Shown: piece after piece, positions 41,086 through 49,885 of the stretch
Position numbering within the stretch: the stretch's first letter is position 1
Layout: each line of letters starts with the position of its first letter
NCBI RefSeq assembly: GCF_001586775.1
Contig: NZ_LQXS01000003.1
Location: 310,001 to 374,000 of the forward strand
DNA length: 64,000 bases
Source of the DNA: Sphingobacterium populi
GTDB taxonomy: Bacteria > Bacteroidota > Bacteroidia > Sphingobacteriales > Sphingobacteriaceae
Reading direction: 5' to 3'
Position numbers and translations under genes: made by a program
The notes under the pieces: model-generated
Seen by the model: only the letters and a program-made list of their open reading frames with translations
The model's database searches: none
Told to the model about the DNA's origin: nothing

Positions 41086-41556
41086 TTAATCTGCGTAGGG
41101 TCTTTGCAAGATCGCTGCGTGAATGACTGCTTGACGAAGATCAAAGCGTTCCTCCTCGAGCTTTGGCAACGCCTCTGCGACGGGCACGACCTCTATTTTC
41201 TGAATTGCTTTTTGTTTCGCTTTTTCTGCGCGAAGACGAGTAACTTCGGCTGGCACTTCCTGCTCCAACACCATTTTTTCCGGCATCTCCACTTTTTTCC
41301 GGGCTATTTTTGCTGGTTTTGGCCTGCCCAGTTTGCGATCATATTCAGTAGTTCGTGTAGCAGGCGGCTCGGCAACAGTTGTATCACGGCGTTTCGTTGT
41401 CATGGTACGTCGCTGCTCCACCACAGTTTTAGGGGCTGCACTCTTCGGTAAACTACTTTGGCGCTTCCGCGCCTTTTCCATTTCCTCTTGATAGTTTTGG
41501 TAGATTTTGTAAATCAATCCCCCAACGATAAGAAGTACAGGTATAATATTTTCCAT
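41086..41556 (-). CDS. Small single-pass membrane protein of unknown function
   Basis: The 156 residues start with one membrane helix (about residues 4-19, ENIIPVLLIVGGLIYKIY). A long, very basic, low-complexity middle rich in Lys, Arg and Glu (about 22-125) follows, then a short conserved-looking tail (FDLRQAVIHAAILQRPY). Proteins of this layout, with a closing segment of this kind, occur in other Bacteroidota, but I know no function. The gene lies tail-to-tail with the omega-amidase. Confidence 0.68.
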   Translation of the reverse strand: MENIIPVLLIVGGLIYKIYQNYQEEMEKARKRQSSLPKSAAPKTVVEQRRTMTTKRRDTTVAEPPATRTTEYDRKLGRPKPAKIARKKVEMPEKMVLEQEVPAEVTRLRAEKAKQKAIQKIEVVPVAEALPKLEEERFDLRQAVIHAAILQRPYAD

Positions 41557-41651
41557 GTATATGATCTTTTCTTAAGGCTCTATCGGCTGAAGGCCATTTC
41601 GCACTCTCTCTAAAGATACTTTTTTTTAATGAAAATAATAAAGGTCAATCA

Positions 41652-41685
41652 AAAGTAAACCCCTGACTCGACTGAGACAAGGGTT
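41652..41685 (-). terminator. Probable terminator of the glutamate-synthase-like gene
   Basis: On the minus strand AACCCTTG pairs with CAGGGGTT (8 bp, one G-T pair; forward 41658-41665 and 41678-41685), followed by TACTTTTG, 27-54 bp after the stop at 41712. Confidence 0.6.
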
Positions 41686-41711
41686 CCGCTTTGTTTGTGT
41701 TTGTTGTAATT

Positions 41712-43265
41712 TTATTCGAAGATTTCTGGCTCAAATCCACTTCTATTGTTGACTAGTTTGCCGGTGTTACGAAAGTAGATTTCATGGAAGCTCAGTGTGG
41801 TTTGATTATCCACCTTCCGGAAAAACTTGTCGGCACTCACATCTTCTAATGTTTTGAAACCACATGCCTCCATGATTTCGACTGTGGCGCGTAAGGTATT
41901 GCGGTGAAATTGCCCCACACGTACATATTTGTCTTCCACATCCAGTCCTTTGTACAAATGTGGGCGCTGTGTCGCCACACCGACCGGACAAACATCTTCA
42001 TTGCATTTCAAAGCTTGAATACAACCCAAGGCAAACATCATTCCGCGCGCACTATAACAAGCATCAGCACCCAATGCTACTGCCTTAAGAATATCAAATC
42101 CAGTCACGATGCGGCTAGAAACAATAAGTTTGATATGCTTCTTCAGGCCAAAACGAATCAATGTGGTGGTGATGAAAGCCAAAGCATCGTATAATGGCAT
42201 TCCTAAGTTATCGGTGAACTCTAATGGCGCTGCACCAGTACCGCCTTCTGAGCCGTCAATAGCGATGAAGTCTGGGAAAATCTGTGTTTGCTGCATGGCA
42301 TGGCAGATATCTATAAATTCTTGCTTGTCGCCCACGCAGAGCTTGAATCCTACTGGTTTGCCGTCCGATAGATCGCGTAATTGCTGCACAAATTCTATCA
42401 GACCCTCAGCCGTAGAAAAAGCGTTGTGCGCCGGAGGCGACATCACATCAGTACCTGGTATTACGTGTCGTATCGCCGCTACTTCAGGTGTATTTTTTGC
42501 CGCCGGCAATATACCACCATGCCCCGGTTTGGCACCTTGCGATAGTTTGATTTCAATCATTTTCACGTAAGGTTTGGTCGCTTTCTCCCGAAATAATTCT
42601 GGACTAAATCTGCCCAGATCATCGCGACAGCCAAAATAACCCGTACCAATTTGCCAAATCAAATCGCCGCCATTAATATGGTATTGGCTAATACCACCTT
42701 CACCTGTATTGTGCGCAAAATTCTGTAAGGCAGCACCTTTGTTGAGCGCGGTAATAGCGGTACGGCTCAAGGCTCCATAACTCATGGCCGAAATATTGAA
42801 TACACTCAGGCTGTACGGCTGCTTACATTGAAAGTTTCCGACCATAGTGCGTAAGTCATGGTTTTCGATGTGCACTGGAAATACCGAATGCGCAGCCCAT
42901 TCATTGCCAATGGCTTGTGGATCGGTTTGCATACCAAACGCAACAGTTTCGCGTTGATTTTTGGCTCTTTGATATACGATGGAGCGTTGGCGTCTGTTAA
43001 ACGGACGACCATCAGTGTCAGATTCCCAAAAATACTGACGTAACTCCGGACGGATGGATTCAAAAAAATACCTGAAATAACCTACCAATGGATAGTTTCT
43101 CAAGATGGCGTGCCCACTCTGAAAACTATGGTACAATGCTATAATCAATAGGGGAATAGGTATGATCAATAACCAGAACCAGCTCCGGGTGAAAATAATA
43201 CCAAACGATATAATAATCAAATTAATGACGATAATCGTTCCAAGGATCAAATTTCTAACACGCAT
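41712..43265 (-). CDS. Membrane-anchored FMN-binding glutamate synthase family protein
   Basis: The 517-residue protein has two N-terminal membrane helices (about 8-45) and then the FMN-binding barrel of glutamate synthase: SVFNISAMSYGALSRTAI, GEGGISQYHINGG, KPGHGGILPAAKNTPEVAAIR, AIDGSEGGTGAAP, and the cysteine-bearing ALKCNEDVCPVGVATQ. It lacks the glutaminase domain, so it is not a complete GOGAT. Stand-alone members are common and have no settled reaction. It is separated by 211 bp from the upstream DUF2520 gene. Confidence 0.86.
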   Translation of the reverse strand: MRVRNLILGTIIVINLIIISFGIIFTRSWFWLLIIPIPLLIIALYHSFQSGHAILRNYPLVGYFRYFFESIRPELRQYFWESDTDGRPFNRRQRSIVYQRAKNQRETVAFGMQTDPQAIGNEWAAHSVFPVHIENHDLRTMVGNFQCKQPYSLSVFNISAMSYGALSRTAITALNKGAALQNFAHNTGEGGISQYHINGGDLIWQIGTGYFGCRDDLGRFSPELFREKATKPYVKMIEIKLSQGAKPGHGGILPAAKNTPEVAAIRHVIPGTDVMSPPAHNAFSTAEGLIEFVQQLRDLSDGKPVGFKLCVGDKQEFIDICHAMQQTQIFPDFIAIDGSEGGTGAAPLEFTDNLGMPLYDALAFITTTLIRFGLKKHIKLIVSSRIVTGFDILKAVALGADACYSARGMMFALGCIQALKCNEDVCPVGVATQRPHLYKGLDVEDKYVRVGQFHRNTLRATVEIMEACGFKTLEDVSADKFFRKVDNQTTLSFHEIYFRNTGKLVNNRSGFEPEIFE

Positions 43266-43476
43266 GATACGTATATATTAAGTTTACTATCTCTTTGTCA
43301 TACAACTAACAGACCAAATTTCGCTTCCAATCGAGTAAAAAGATCTGACGAACCTGTCTCCGGCCATGAAGGCGCGCAATGGCATCATTCGTACTGCAAA
43401 ATTAGGAAGATCAATGAGTATATAGAAGAAATATATGCTTTGTAAAAAGATTTACTTAATTGATAACAAAGACATT

Positions 43477-44241
43477 TTAAATCTCGCTTTTCTTAATGAA
43501 TTGAGATATTATTTGGTAAATCGTTTGCCAATCTGGCTCTTGTTTGAGATAGTCCAAATGCTTCTTCATGGTAAGCACATCATTTCTGCGTGCCGGACCG
43601 GTTTGTACATCGGCGGGGATGTGCTGTTGTACCTTACGAGCAGTCTCCAGTATAATTGGCCGGATAAGATCTGGAGAAAGTTGCTGCGCTGCCAGGATGT
43701 CAAAAGCAATTTGATACATCGCATTGGAAAAATTATTGGCAAAAACGGCACCCAAATGCAGTGCCAAGCGCTGTGTGGTATTCGCCTCAAAAGATAAGGG
43801 GGCTATCGCACTCATCTGCTGTATTAAATAGTCCGTAACTGCTTGGGTATTGCCTTCAATAGCAAACGGAATACAAGACAGATCTGTCGGAACATCTTTA
43901 GACAAACTTTGCGGAGGATAGATCACACCGTAATTTTTCCACCTATCTAATATACCTAACGTTGTTGCGCCAGAGCAGTGTACGACGATGCCTTTCCACG
44001 ATATGGGCAATTGCTGAACGAGTTCTGGTAATGTTTGATCTGTGATAGCAAGCAAATACAAGTCTGCATTTGGGCTAATTGCTGCAAGTGAATCTGTGGC
44101 GTCGCAGTGCAATACATCAGCCAATCGCTTTGCATGATCAGCATTGCGGCTATATACTTGTACGATACGGTGGCCGCCAGCTTGCCATCCAACACCGAGA
44201 TGGTGCGCCACATTGCCGCTGCCGATAAGTACCATATTCAT
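43477..44241 (-). CDS. Rossmann-fold/DUF2520 protein
   Basis: I start it at ATG 44241 (MNMVLIGSGNVAHHLGVGW), because a longer frame only runs into ccmF. The 254-residue protein has an N-terminal dinucleotide-binding motif (GSGNVA) and the layout of F420-dependent NADP reductase-like proteins. A DUF2520-type helical C-terminus follows (FEANTTQRLALHLGAVFANNFSNAMY). The reaction is unknown. Its ATG shares a base with the ccmF stop (TAATG), so translation is probably coupled to ccmF. Confidence 0.8.
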   Translation of the reverse strand: MNMVLIGSGNVAHHLGVGWQAGGHRIVQVYSRNADHAKRLADVLHCDATDSLAAISPNADLYLLAITDQTLPELVQQLPISWKGIVVHCSGATTLGILDRWKNYGVIYPPQSLSKDVPTDLSCIPFAIEGNTQAVTDYLIQQMSAIAPLSFEANTTQRLALHLGAVFANNFSNAMYQIAFDILAAQQLSPDLIRPIILETARKVQQHIPADVQTGPARRNDVLTMKKHLDYLKQEPDWQTIYQIISQFIKKSEI

Positions 44242-46703
44242 TAGACTGCAGCGCGTGGCTTCTGGTTGTCTTTCCAACGCCTGTAGATCGCCATCAAGAA
44301 ACCAATTGTCATCACGATGGTACCACACCAGAAGAAGTTGATGTATGGGAATTTGATAGCTTTAAACACCACCCATTTTTTCTCGGGTAGTGGCTTTTGG
44401 TAAACCATCAATTCTAATTTATCGGCCTGCGGTTTAATGTTAGAGAATCGGAAACGTAAGCCCTGCTCTTCTACATCTTTATGAAAATCAAATACGTTGC
44501 CGTCTTTGATTAGGAATAAGGGTTCCGCTTGAAATTCTTTGCCATCTGATGCAATCACACGGATCTTCAAGCCAAATACAATATCATCATCACCTTTCGG
44601 AATATTCTCGATTTTCGCATCGCGGTTGATATTTTCGACAATAAAGAAACCATTACGGTAGCGCAAGGTATCACCCAGATTAACCTCGTAAGTTGCAGGT
44701 TCGTCATAGTCTTCGAAGCCAGATTTTTGGCTATCACTAGCTTTTGGATCGTTGTTGTGACTATCTGAGGCAGCAGCAGTAATCAGCGTATAGATGTCGT
44801 GTGTCACGTAATGTTTCGTAGAAGGCGTACCGATCAATCCACCCATTTGCGGGTTGTTTTGCGCAAATGGTGTTAGTACAAATTCTTCCTTCACCTTACC
44901 TGTTTCCTCGTCGATGTTTTCGTATTTAATCTTATAAAACACGTTGGGCATCGCCACGCTATCGCCAATGTAGGTTAGGCGATAATCACCCATTTGTACT
45001 GGCTCACCTTCTGTAAGGAAAAGGTTTTCGCCTGGCTTCTCGACTTGATCAAAACCAGCTACCGCGATATAACCGCTGCTGTTCTGAGAAATCACCTCGC
45101 TGGTGGCGGCAGCAACTAGGGCGCCGATCAACAGTAACCCAAAACCAATATGTGATACGGCCGAACCAGCCAGGCGCCATTTGCCTTTAAACGCATCTGT
45201 TAATATTTTGCCATTCGCAAGGATACAGAACACCGCACCAAACGTGATCAAAATATACATGATATTGGTATATACCTTAGTCGCATACACAACGCCAGCC
45301 GAAAGAATCAATGAAACCACCAATACGATTAGTATTGAAGACCAAAATTTCTTCGCATCGCTGCGTTTATATTTTAGGAATTGCGTAAAACCAGTGACCA
45401 GCATCACGACTACGGCAAAAGCGCCCTGCCATTTGTTGTAATGTGGAATAGGATCAATCGGAGGGGCTACTTTTGTGCCGAATATCGCGTTGAAGACTGG
45501 AATAGAAGTGGTGGCAATAATCTGAATACAAGCAACCGTCAAAATCAAAGCGCCGATGAATAACCAGAATTCACGAGAATAAATATCTTCTTCTTTCTGT
45601 GTGCTCGGGATTTCTTTGCGACGCCATACCAAAAGGCCAACCATAACGATAAAGAAAATAGCATTGAAAATAATCAACTGCCCAGACATCCCTAAACTAG
45701 TAAAGGAGTGTACCGAGGTTTCGCCCAAAATACCACTACGCGTCAAATATGAAGCGTAGATCACCAACACGAAGCTAATTAAAGCGAGAAAAGTAGCTGT
45801 AAAATAGGCTTGTCCCGAATTTTTGAAAGCCACCATCACATGCACTGCCGCGATCAGTGTAAACCAAGGTATAATAGATACATTTTCGACAGGATCCCAA
45901 GCCCAAAAACCTCCAAAATTTAAGGCTTCATACGCCCAAAAAGAGCCCATAATAATACCAGCACCCAAGATCATAACAGCGAAAAGCGCCCATGGTAATC
46001 CGGGCGAAATCCAATCTTTGTAACGGCGTTGCCACAATCCTGCTCCCGCAAATGCGAACGGGACAATCATCGAAGCAAATCCTAAGAATAGCGTAGGAGG
46101 ATGGATCACCATCCAATAGTTTTGTAAGAGTGGATTTAGCCCCCGGCCATCCGATATCATCGAAAGGTAATTCGGGTCGCTCAAGATTGGCCAGTTCATC
46201 GCATCGCGCAATAGGATAAAAGGCGAGCTACCTACACGTGTGCCAAATACTTCTACGCCGATCAACATCGATGCTAAGAAGGTCTGGCAAAGCATCACAA
46301 AGGTCATTACCGGACTTTCCCAAGATTTGGCTGTCGCCAATAACACCATGCTTAACACACTCTGCCAAAACATCCACAGCCAAAAACTGCCTTCTTGACC
46401 TTCCCAGAAAGAGGATATGATGTAATGGGTAGGTAATGATTTGGAGGAGTGCGCGTAGGAGTAATGGTATTCGAATAAGTGATTGTAGATAATATAAAAG
46501 AGAATGGAACCGATCGTGATGACAGAGATCGTATTGATCCAGAATGCTCCTCTGGCAATCGTTTTCCATGTCGTATCGTGCGGCTCTTTTGCCGCAAAGA
46601 AGTACGCAATACAGGAAAGCAATGCTGCGCCAAAAGATAAAATAACGAAAAATTGACCGATCTGCCCGGGTAATAAGTTTTCGCCTATAAAGTTGATATC
46701 CAT
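44241..46703 (-). CDS. ccmF: Cytochrome c biogenesis haem lyase CcmF/CcsA
   Basis: CcmF attaches haem to apocytochromes c at the outer face of the inner membrane, receiving it from CcmE. The 820-residue protein has about 14 helices and the haem-binding WWD-type motif GGFWAWDPVENVSIIPW. A large C-terminal periplasmic part (about 545-790) and a last helix follow. It is longer than E. coli CcmF (about 650). It lies 28 bp downstream of ccmE and is coupled to the DUF2520 gene. Confidence 0.93.
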   Translation of the reverse strand: MDINFIGENLLPGQIGQFFVILSFGAALLSCIAYFFAAKEPHDTTWKTIARGAFWINTISVITIGSILFYIIYNHLFEYHYSYAHSSKSLPTHYIISSFWEGQEGSFWLWMFWQSVLSMVLLATAKSWESPVMTFVMLCQTFLASMLIGVEVFGTRVGSSPFILLRDAMNWPILSDPNYLSMISDGRGLNPLLQNYWMVIHPPTLFLGFASMIVPFAFAGAGLWQRRYKDWISPGLPWALFAVMILGAGIIMGSFWAYEALNFGGFWAWDPVENVSIIPWFTLIAAVHVMVAFKNSGQAYFTATFLALISFVLVIYASYLTRSGILGETSVHSFTSLGMSGQLIIFNAIFFIVMVGLLVWRRKEIPSTQKEEDIYSREFWLFIGALILTVACIQIIATTSIPVFNAIFGTKVAPPIDPIPHYNKWQGAFAVVVMLVTGFTQFLKYKRSDAKKFWSSILIVLVVSLILSAGVVYATKVYTNIMYILITFGAVFCILANGKILTDAFKGKWRLAGSAVSHIGFGLLLIGALVAAATSEVISQNSSGYIAVAGFDQVEKPGENLFLTEGEPVQMGDYRLTYIGDSVAMPNVFYKIKYENIDEETGKVKEEFVLTPFAQNNPQMGGLIGTPSTKHYVTHDIYTLITAAASDSHNNDPKASDSQKSGFEDYDEPATYEVNLGDTLRYRNGFFIVENINRDAKIENIPKGDDDIVFGLKIRVIASDGKEFQAEPLFLIKDGNVFDFHKDVEEQGLRFRFSNIKPQADKLELMVYQKPLPEKKWVVFKAIKFPYINFFWCGTIVMTIGFLMAIYRRWKDNQKPRAAV

Positions 46704-46731
46704 ATCTGAGATTGGGATGTTGTAGAGGAGT

Positions 46732-47151
46732 TTATTTTACGGTAGCGGTATTAAAAGCGGAAGATGTCTCAATGACTTCCATCTGGTCTTGATTGTATTT
46801 TGACGGGCACTTCATTAGAATCTTGGAGGCGTGGAATACATTGCCATCCATTTTTCCCGTCAAAACGATCTGCTCAGAACGTTCAATATCCTGCGGTTTA
46901 GCACCATTAAAAACCACTTGGCATTCGGTGCTATCATTATCAAACATGTGGAAAGAGAAATGATTCGGATCCTTCACAGGATCGTAATCCAGAGATTTCT
47001 CCTTGTTCAAAACACCAACTACATACAATTCTGTCTGCTTTTCCTTGGCCTCTGTAAAAGTAGAATACGTGCTGGAATCAGTATAAATTACCAAGATCAT
47101 AGCTATCGCTACGGCAATGATGACCATCAATAAAATGGAACTCTTTTTCAT
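46732..47151 (-). CDS. ccmE: Cytochrome c maturation haem chaperone CcmE, CxxxY type
   Basis: CcmE holds haem covalently in the periplasm and hands it to CcmF. The 139-residue protein has one N-terminal membrane anchor (about 5-23) and an OB-fold domain. Where E. coli has the haem-binding His (His130 in a HxxxY motif), this one has Cys115 and Tyr119 in KCPSKYN. The CxxxY form is known from archaea and some sulfate-reducing bacteria and uses a cysteine instead of histidine. It is 28 bp upstream of ccmF on the same strand, so the pair is one unit. Confidence 0.88.
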   Translation of the reverse strand: MKKSSILLMVIIAVAIAMILVIYTDSSTYSTFTEAKEKQTELYVVGVLNKEKSLDYDPVKDPNHFSFHMFDNDSTECQVVFNGAKPQDIERSEQIVLTGKMDGNVFHASKILMKCPSKYNQDQMEVIETSSAFNTATVK

Positions 47152-47171
47152 ATTATGCTCTTTACGAATTG

Positions 47172-47179
47172 CAAAATTA
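47172..47179 (-). promoter_or_regulatory. Candidate -7 element of ccmE
   Basis: The minus strand reads TAATTTTG followed by C, a TAnnTTTGC match about 21 bp before the ccmE ATG. The nearest upstream TTTG is too far (about 29 bp) to be a regular -33 element. Confidence 0.35.
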
Positions 47180-47346
47180 CGAATTAAGCAGCGAAGGAAT
47201 GAATTTTACAAATTTCACTAATTATTTAGAATCGTTCTAATATGTTCTTACCTGGCGCTGTTTGGTACACTATCGCACTCTATTGCAGTACAATGGCCTT
47301 TTACCAAGATAGACAGCTTCCTGAGACGCTATTTGATAGTATTCGC

Positions 47347-48555
47347 TTACGTTTTGACGAAACGTGCTACCAACATGGCAGCTACAGTATCTCCTGTTGC
47401 ATTGAGGATGGTCGCTAAGGGATCGACCAATGCTCCGATAATAAGTACGGCCGGAACGGCTTCATTAGGAATAGCATAAATCGAAATCATCAGCAACTCG
47501 CCAATGAAGCCTCCATTAGGAATACCGCCAGCGACCATACTGACCAAAAGTGTGATGCCAACAGCGAGCACCAAGGTTTCAAGCTCGAAGAAATTCCAAC
47601 CTAAAATAGCGAAGGCGACATATATTTTTAAGATGGAAGATATCGCAGAACCATTTTTATACAAGGTGTTTCCTAGCGGAATAACCACATTAGCGATAGC
47701 ATTCGGTATGCCCATACGTTTTGCGGCAGCAATATTAGTAGGCATCGTAGCCAAGCTACTGCAAGTGCTGATTGCCGTGAGGCTCGGTGTAATATTATTG
47801 CGCCAATAGATACCGACACCTGATAATCCTCGCGCTACATAGGCATACAAACTGAAGAAGATGACGAAATAAATCAAGCTAAAGATGTAATAAAAAGCCA
47901 TCGGTTTGGCATAAAATCCGAATAGTTCGGGACCAAATGTCTTCACTTGATAGGCGAAATAAGCTCCCAAGCCCAGCGGTCCGGCTTTCATAATCAAGGC
48001 AAGCAATTGCTGCATCACTTCGTTGCCAGATGCTAAAAAAGCCAGAAAAGCATTGGCAGCGCTCCCTGATTTGCGTATAGCAATACCCAATAACACCGAA
48101 AAAAGCACGAAGGCTAGGATGTTTTGCCGCGACAAAAGTTCTTGAAACTCGCTGACACTGAGAAATCGCACTATACGATCTCCCCACGATTCGTCGGCAG
48201 TACTGTTCTGAAGCAAGGATTGCGTTGTGTCGGCATCTGCAACGGCAGATACCGGTACCAACCAAAGGCCAGCAATGGTTGCGACCGACGCGATACAGAT
48301 AGTCACGACAAATACAGCCACCATCGCGCCCACAATCCTGACCAAATGACCACCGTCTTGGATCGTTCCTATCGATGCCGTAATGGCAAAGAAAAGTAAA
48401 GGAATGACTGCGACGAATAGTAAATTCAAAAATATATCGCCGATCGGTTTGAGGTATGTCACAAGATCTGGCGCAAACATCCCAATCAGACTGCCTGCCA
48501 CGATCCCGATAAGTAGCAATATAATCGATTGATAGTTTTGTAAAATCCGACGCAT
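47347..48555 (-). CDS. Dicarboxylate/amino-acid:cation symporter (DAACS family)
   Basis: The 402-residue permease imports an acidic substrate with sodium or protons. Its first segment is IGMFAPDLVTYLKPIGDIFLN, and the DAACS signature SLTAISTCSSLATMPTNI, with serine-rich re-entrant loop, precedes IPLGNTLYKNGSAIS. The second re-entrant loop is represented by VAGGIPNGGFIGE. The classic NMDGT motif is not obvious. The substrate (glutamate, aspartate, C4 acids) is not decided by sequence. Confidence 0.87.
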   Translation of the reverse strand: MRRILQNYQSIILLLIGIVAGSLIGMFAPDLVTYLKPIGDIFLNLLFVAVIPLLFFAITASIGTIQDGGHLVRIVGAMVAVFVVTICIASVATIAGLWLVPVSAVADADTTQSLLQNSTADESWGDRIVRFLSVSEFQELLSRQNILAFVLFSVLLGIAIRKSGSAANAFLAFLASGNEVMQQLLALIMKAGPLGLGAYFAYQVKTFGPELFGFYAKPMAFYYIFSLIYFVIFFSLYAYVARGLSGVGIYWRNNITPSLTAISTCSSLATMPTNIAAAKRMGIPNAIANVVIPLGNTLYKNGSAISSILKIYVAFAILGWNFFELETLVLAVGITLLVSMVAGGIPNGGFIGELLMISIYAIPNEAVPAVLIIGALVDPLATILNATGDTVAAMLVARFVKT

Positions 48556-48628
48556 GCTTCTAAGTTACGCTTTTTCGGACAAGATCTATATGGATGAAGA
48601 ATGCCGGATATAATCGTATTTTTGACGC

Positions 48629-49306
48629 ATGGATAAGACGCATTTTGTCGTGACAGCCGATGGCTCTCGCACCTTATATCAGTCCGAGGTAGGTGAACAT
48701 TATCACTCTAAGCACGGTGCACATCAAGAAAGTAAACATGTATTCTTGGAGCAAGGTTTGAAGCATTATCTTGCTGAAAATCCTACGGAAACGCAGGTGA
48801 ATATTCTGGAAGTTGGTTTTGGGACAGGGTTGAATTTTTTATTAACGGCTGATTATGTCACTTCGGAGCAACTAAAACTTTATTACTGTGGAGTAGAAGC
48901 CTACCCGTTGAGCAAAGAAGTAATAAGCCAAACGGGTTACGACGCGTACGTAAAACCGGACCTGTGGGAAGAATTTTTGACGAATTATGAAAAAGCACTG
49001 GTAGGAAATGCAGCATTATATGCCCAAATCACATTAGAGATAGCACATCAAAAGATTCTGGCTTTTGAACCTTCACAATGTTTTCAAGTCGTATATTTCG
49101 ATGCATTTGCGGCTATTCATCAACCCGACATGTGGACGGATGAGGTATTGAGCCATGTTGCTAATCTATTGGTAAAAGGCGGTGTATTTGTGACCTATGC
49201 GATTACCGGAAATTTGAAAAGAAGTATGAAAGCATTGGGCTTCTCGATCGAGAAAGCACCTGGCGCGCCAGGCAAACGAGAGATGTTGCGTGCTACCAAG
49301 TTATAA
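48629..49306 (+). CDS. mnmD: tRNA 5-methylaminomethyl-2-thiouridine methyltransferase MnmD
   Basis: MnmD adds the last methyl group in mnm5s2U34 of glutamate, lysine and glutamine tRNAs, using SAM. The 225-residue protein is the stand-alone methyltransferase domain: HGAHQESKHVF, the SAM motif NILEVGFGTGLNFLL (59-73), YFDAFAAIHQPDMWTDEV and the tail APGAPGKREMLRA. It lacks the C-terminal oxidoreductase domain fused to it as MnmC in E. coli. A bidirectional hairpin follows. Confidence 0.92.
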   Translation: MDKTHFVVTADGSRTLYQSEVGEHYHSKHGAHQESKHVFLEQGLKHYLAENPTETQVNILEVGFGTGLNFLLTADYVTSEQLKLYYCGVEAYPLSKEVISQTGYDAYVKPDLWEEFLTNYEKALVGNAALYAQITLEIAHQKILAFEPSQCFQVVYFDAFAAIHQPDMWTDEVLSHVANLLVKGGVFVTYAITGNLKRSMKALGFSIEKAPGAPGKREMLRATKL

Positions 49307-49344
49307 AAAACGAATAAGCCACCAATAGGTGGCTTATTCGTTTT
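49307..49344. terminator. Bidirectional terminator between mnmD and the FKBP gene
   Basis: Perfect 17-bp arms (AAAACGAATAAGCCACC and its complement) enclose a 4-base loop, with T runs on both strands. It serves the two convergent genes. Confidence 0.9.
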
Positions 49345-49349
49345 GTTAT

Positions 49350-49850
49350 TTAGTGAGCTTCAGTACCGTCAGCACCATGTGCGTGTCCGTGAGACAGCTC
49401 CTCTTCAGTTGCAGGGCGTACGCTTAAAATCTCGATATCGAAATTCAATTTCTTACCCGCCATTGGATGGTTCAGATCTGCCACCACGGCTTCTGGAGTC
49501 ACTTCGACCACTACAGCGCGAAATTGGTTTCCGTCGTTGTCTTGCAAAGGCAATACTTCACCTACAGGAGGCAAGCCCATTTCACCAAACATATCTGCTG
49601 GCAATTGTGCGATAGCTTTATCATCACGCTCACCGTATGCATCTACTGCATTTAGCTCAAATGAAGTCTTATCTCCAGCGTCTAGTCCAGTGATGTTTTC
49701 TTCAAACTTAGGAAGCATCATGCCTACGCCATGTAAAAATGTTAACGGATTTTCTGAGGTAGTTTGTTCTACGAACGTTTTCTCACCGTTGTCTTCAACG
49801 GTATGGAGTGTGTAGTTCAACGTAACCACGTTGTTGTTTTCTACTGCCAT
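49350..49850 (-). CDS. SlyD-like FKBP-type peptidyl-prolyl isomerase
   Basis: The 166-residue protein has the FKBP/IF-domain layout of SlyD: an early VTLNYTLHTVEDNGE strand, PLTFLHGVGMMLPKFE, and a chaperone insert-in-flap region around 75-125. The C-terminal part is His/Gly-rich (HGHAHGADGTEAH), the sort of metal-binding tail that SlyD uses to handle nickel. It probably helps protein folding in the cytoplasm. It lies 36 bp downstream of the next gene on the same strand. Confidence 0.88.
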   Translation of the reverse strand: MAVENNNVVTLNYTLHTVEDNGEKTFVEQTTSENPLTFLHGVGMMLPKFEENITGLDAGDKTSFELNAVDAYGERDDKAIAQLPADMFGEMGLPPVGEVLPLQDNDGNQFRAVVVEVTPEAVVADLNHPMAGKKLNFDIEILSVRPATEEELSHGHAHGADGTEAH

Positions 49851-49885
49851 TTTTTTGATTTTAGGAGGAGTTTATTTACTCCCCG

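Noticed and set aside
44242..44328. Upstream extension of the DUF2520 protein into ccmF
   Set aside because: The extra 29 residues are the antiphase translation of the conserved CcmF C-terminus, and the Rossmann motif begins right after the ATG at 44241.
48617..48624. TATTTTTG, a -7-like element in front of mnmD
   Set aside because: It ends only 4 bp before the ATG, so the mRNA would begin inside the start codon, and no -33 element is present.
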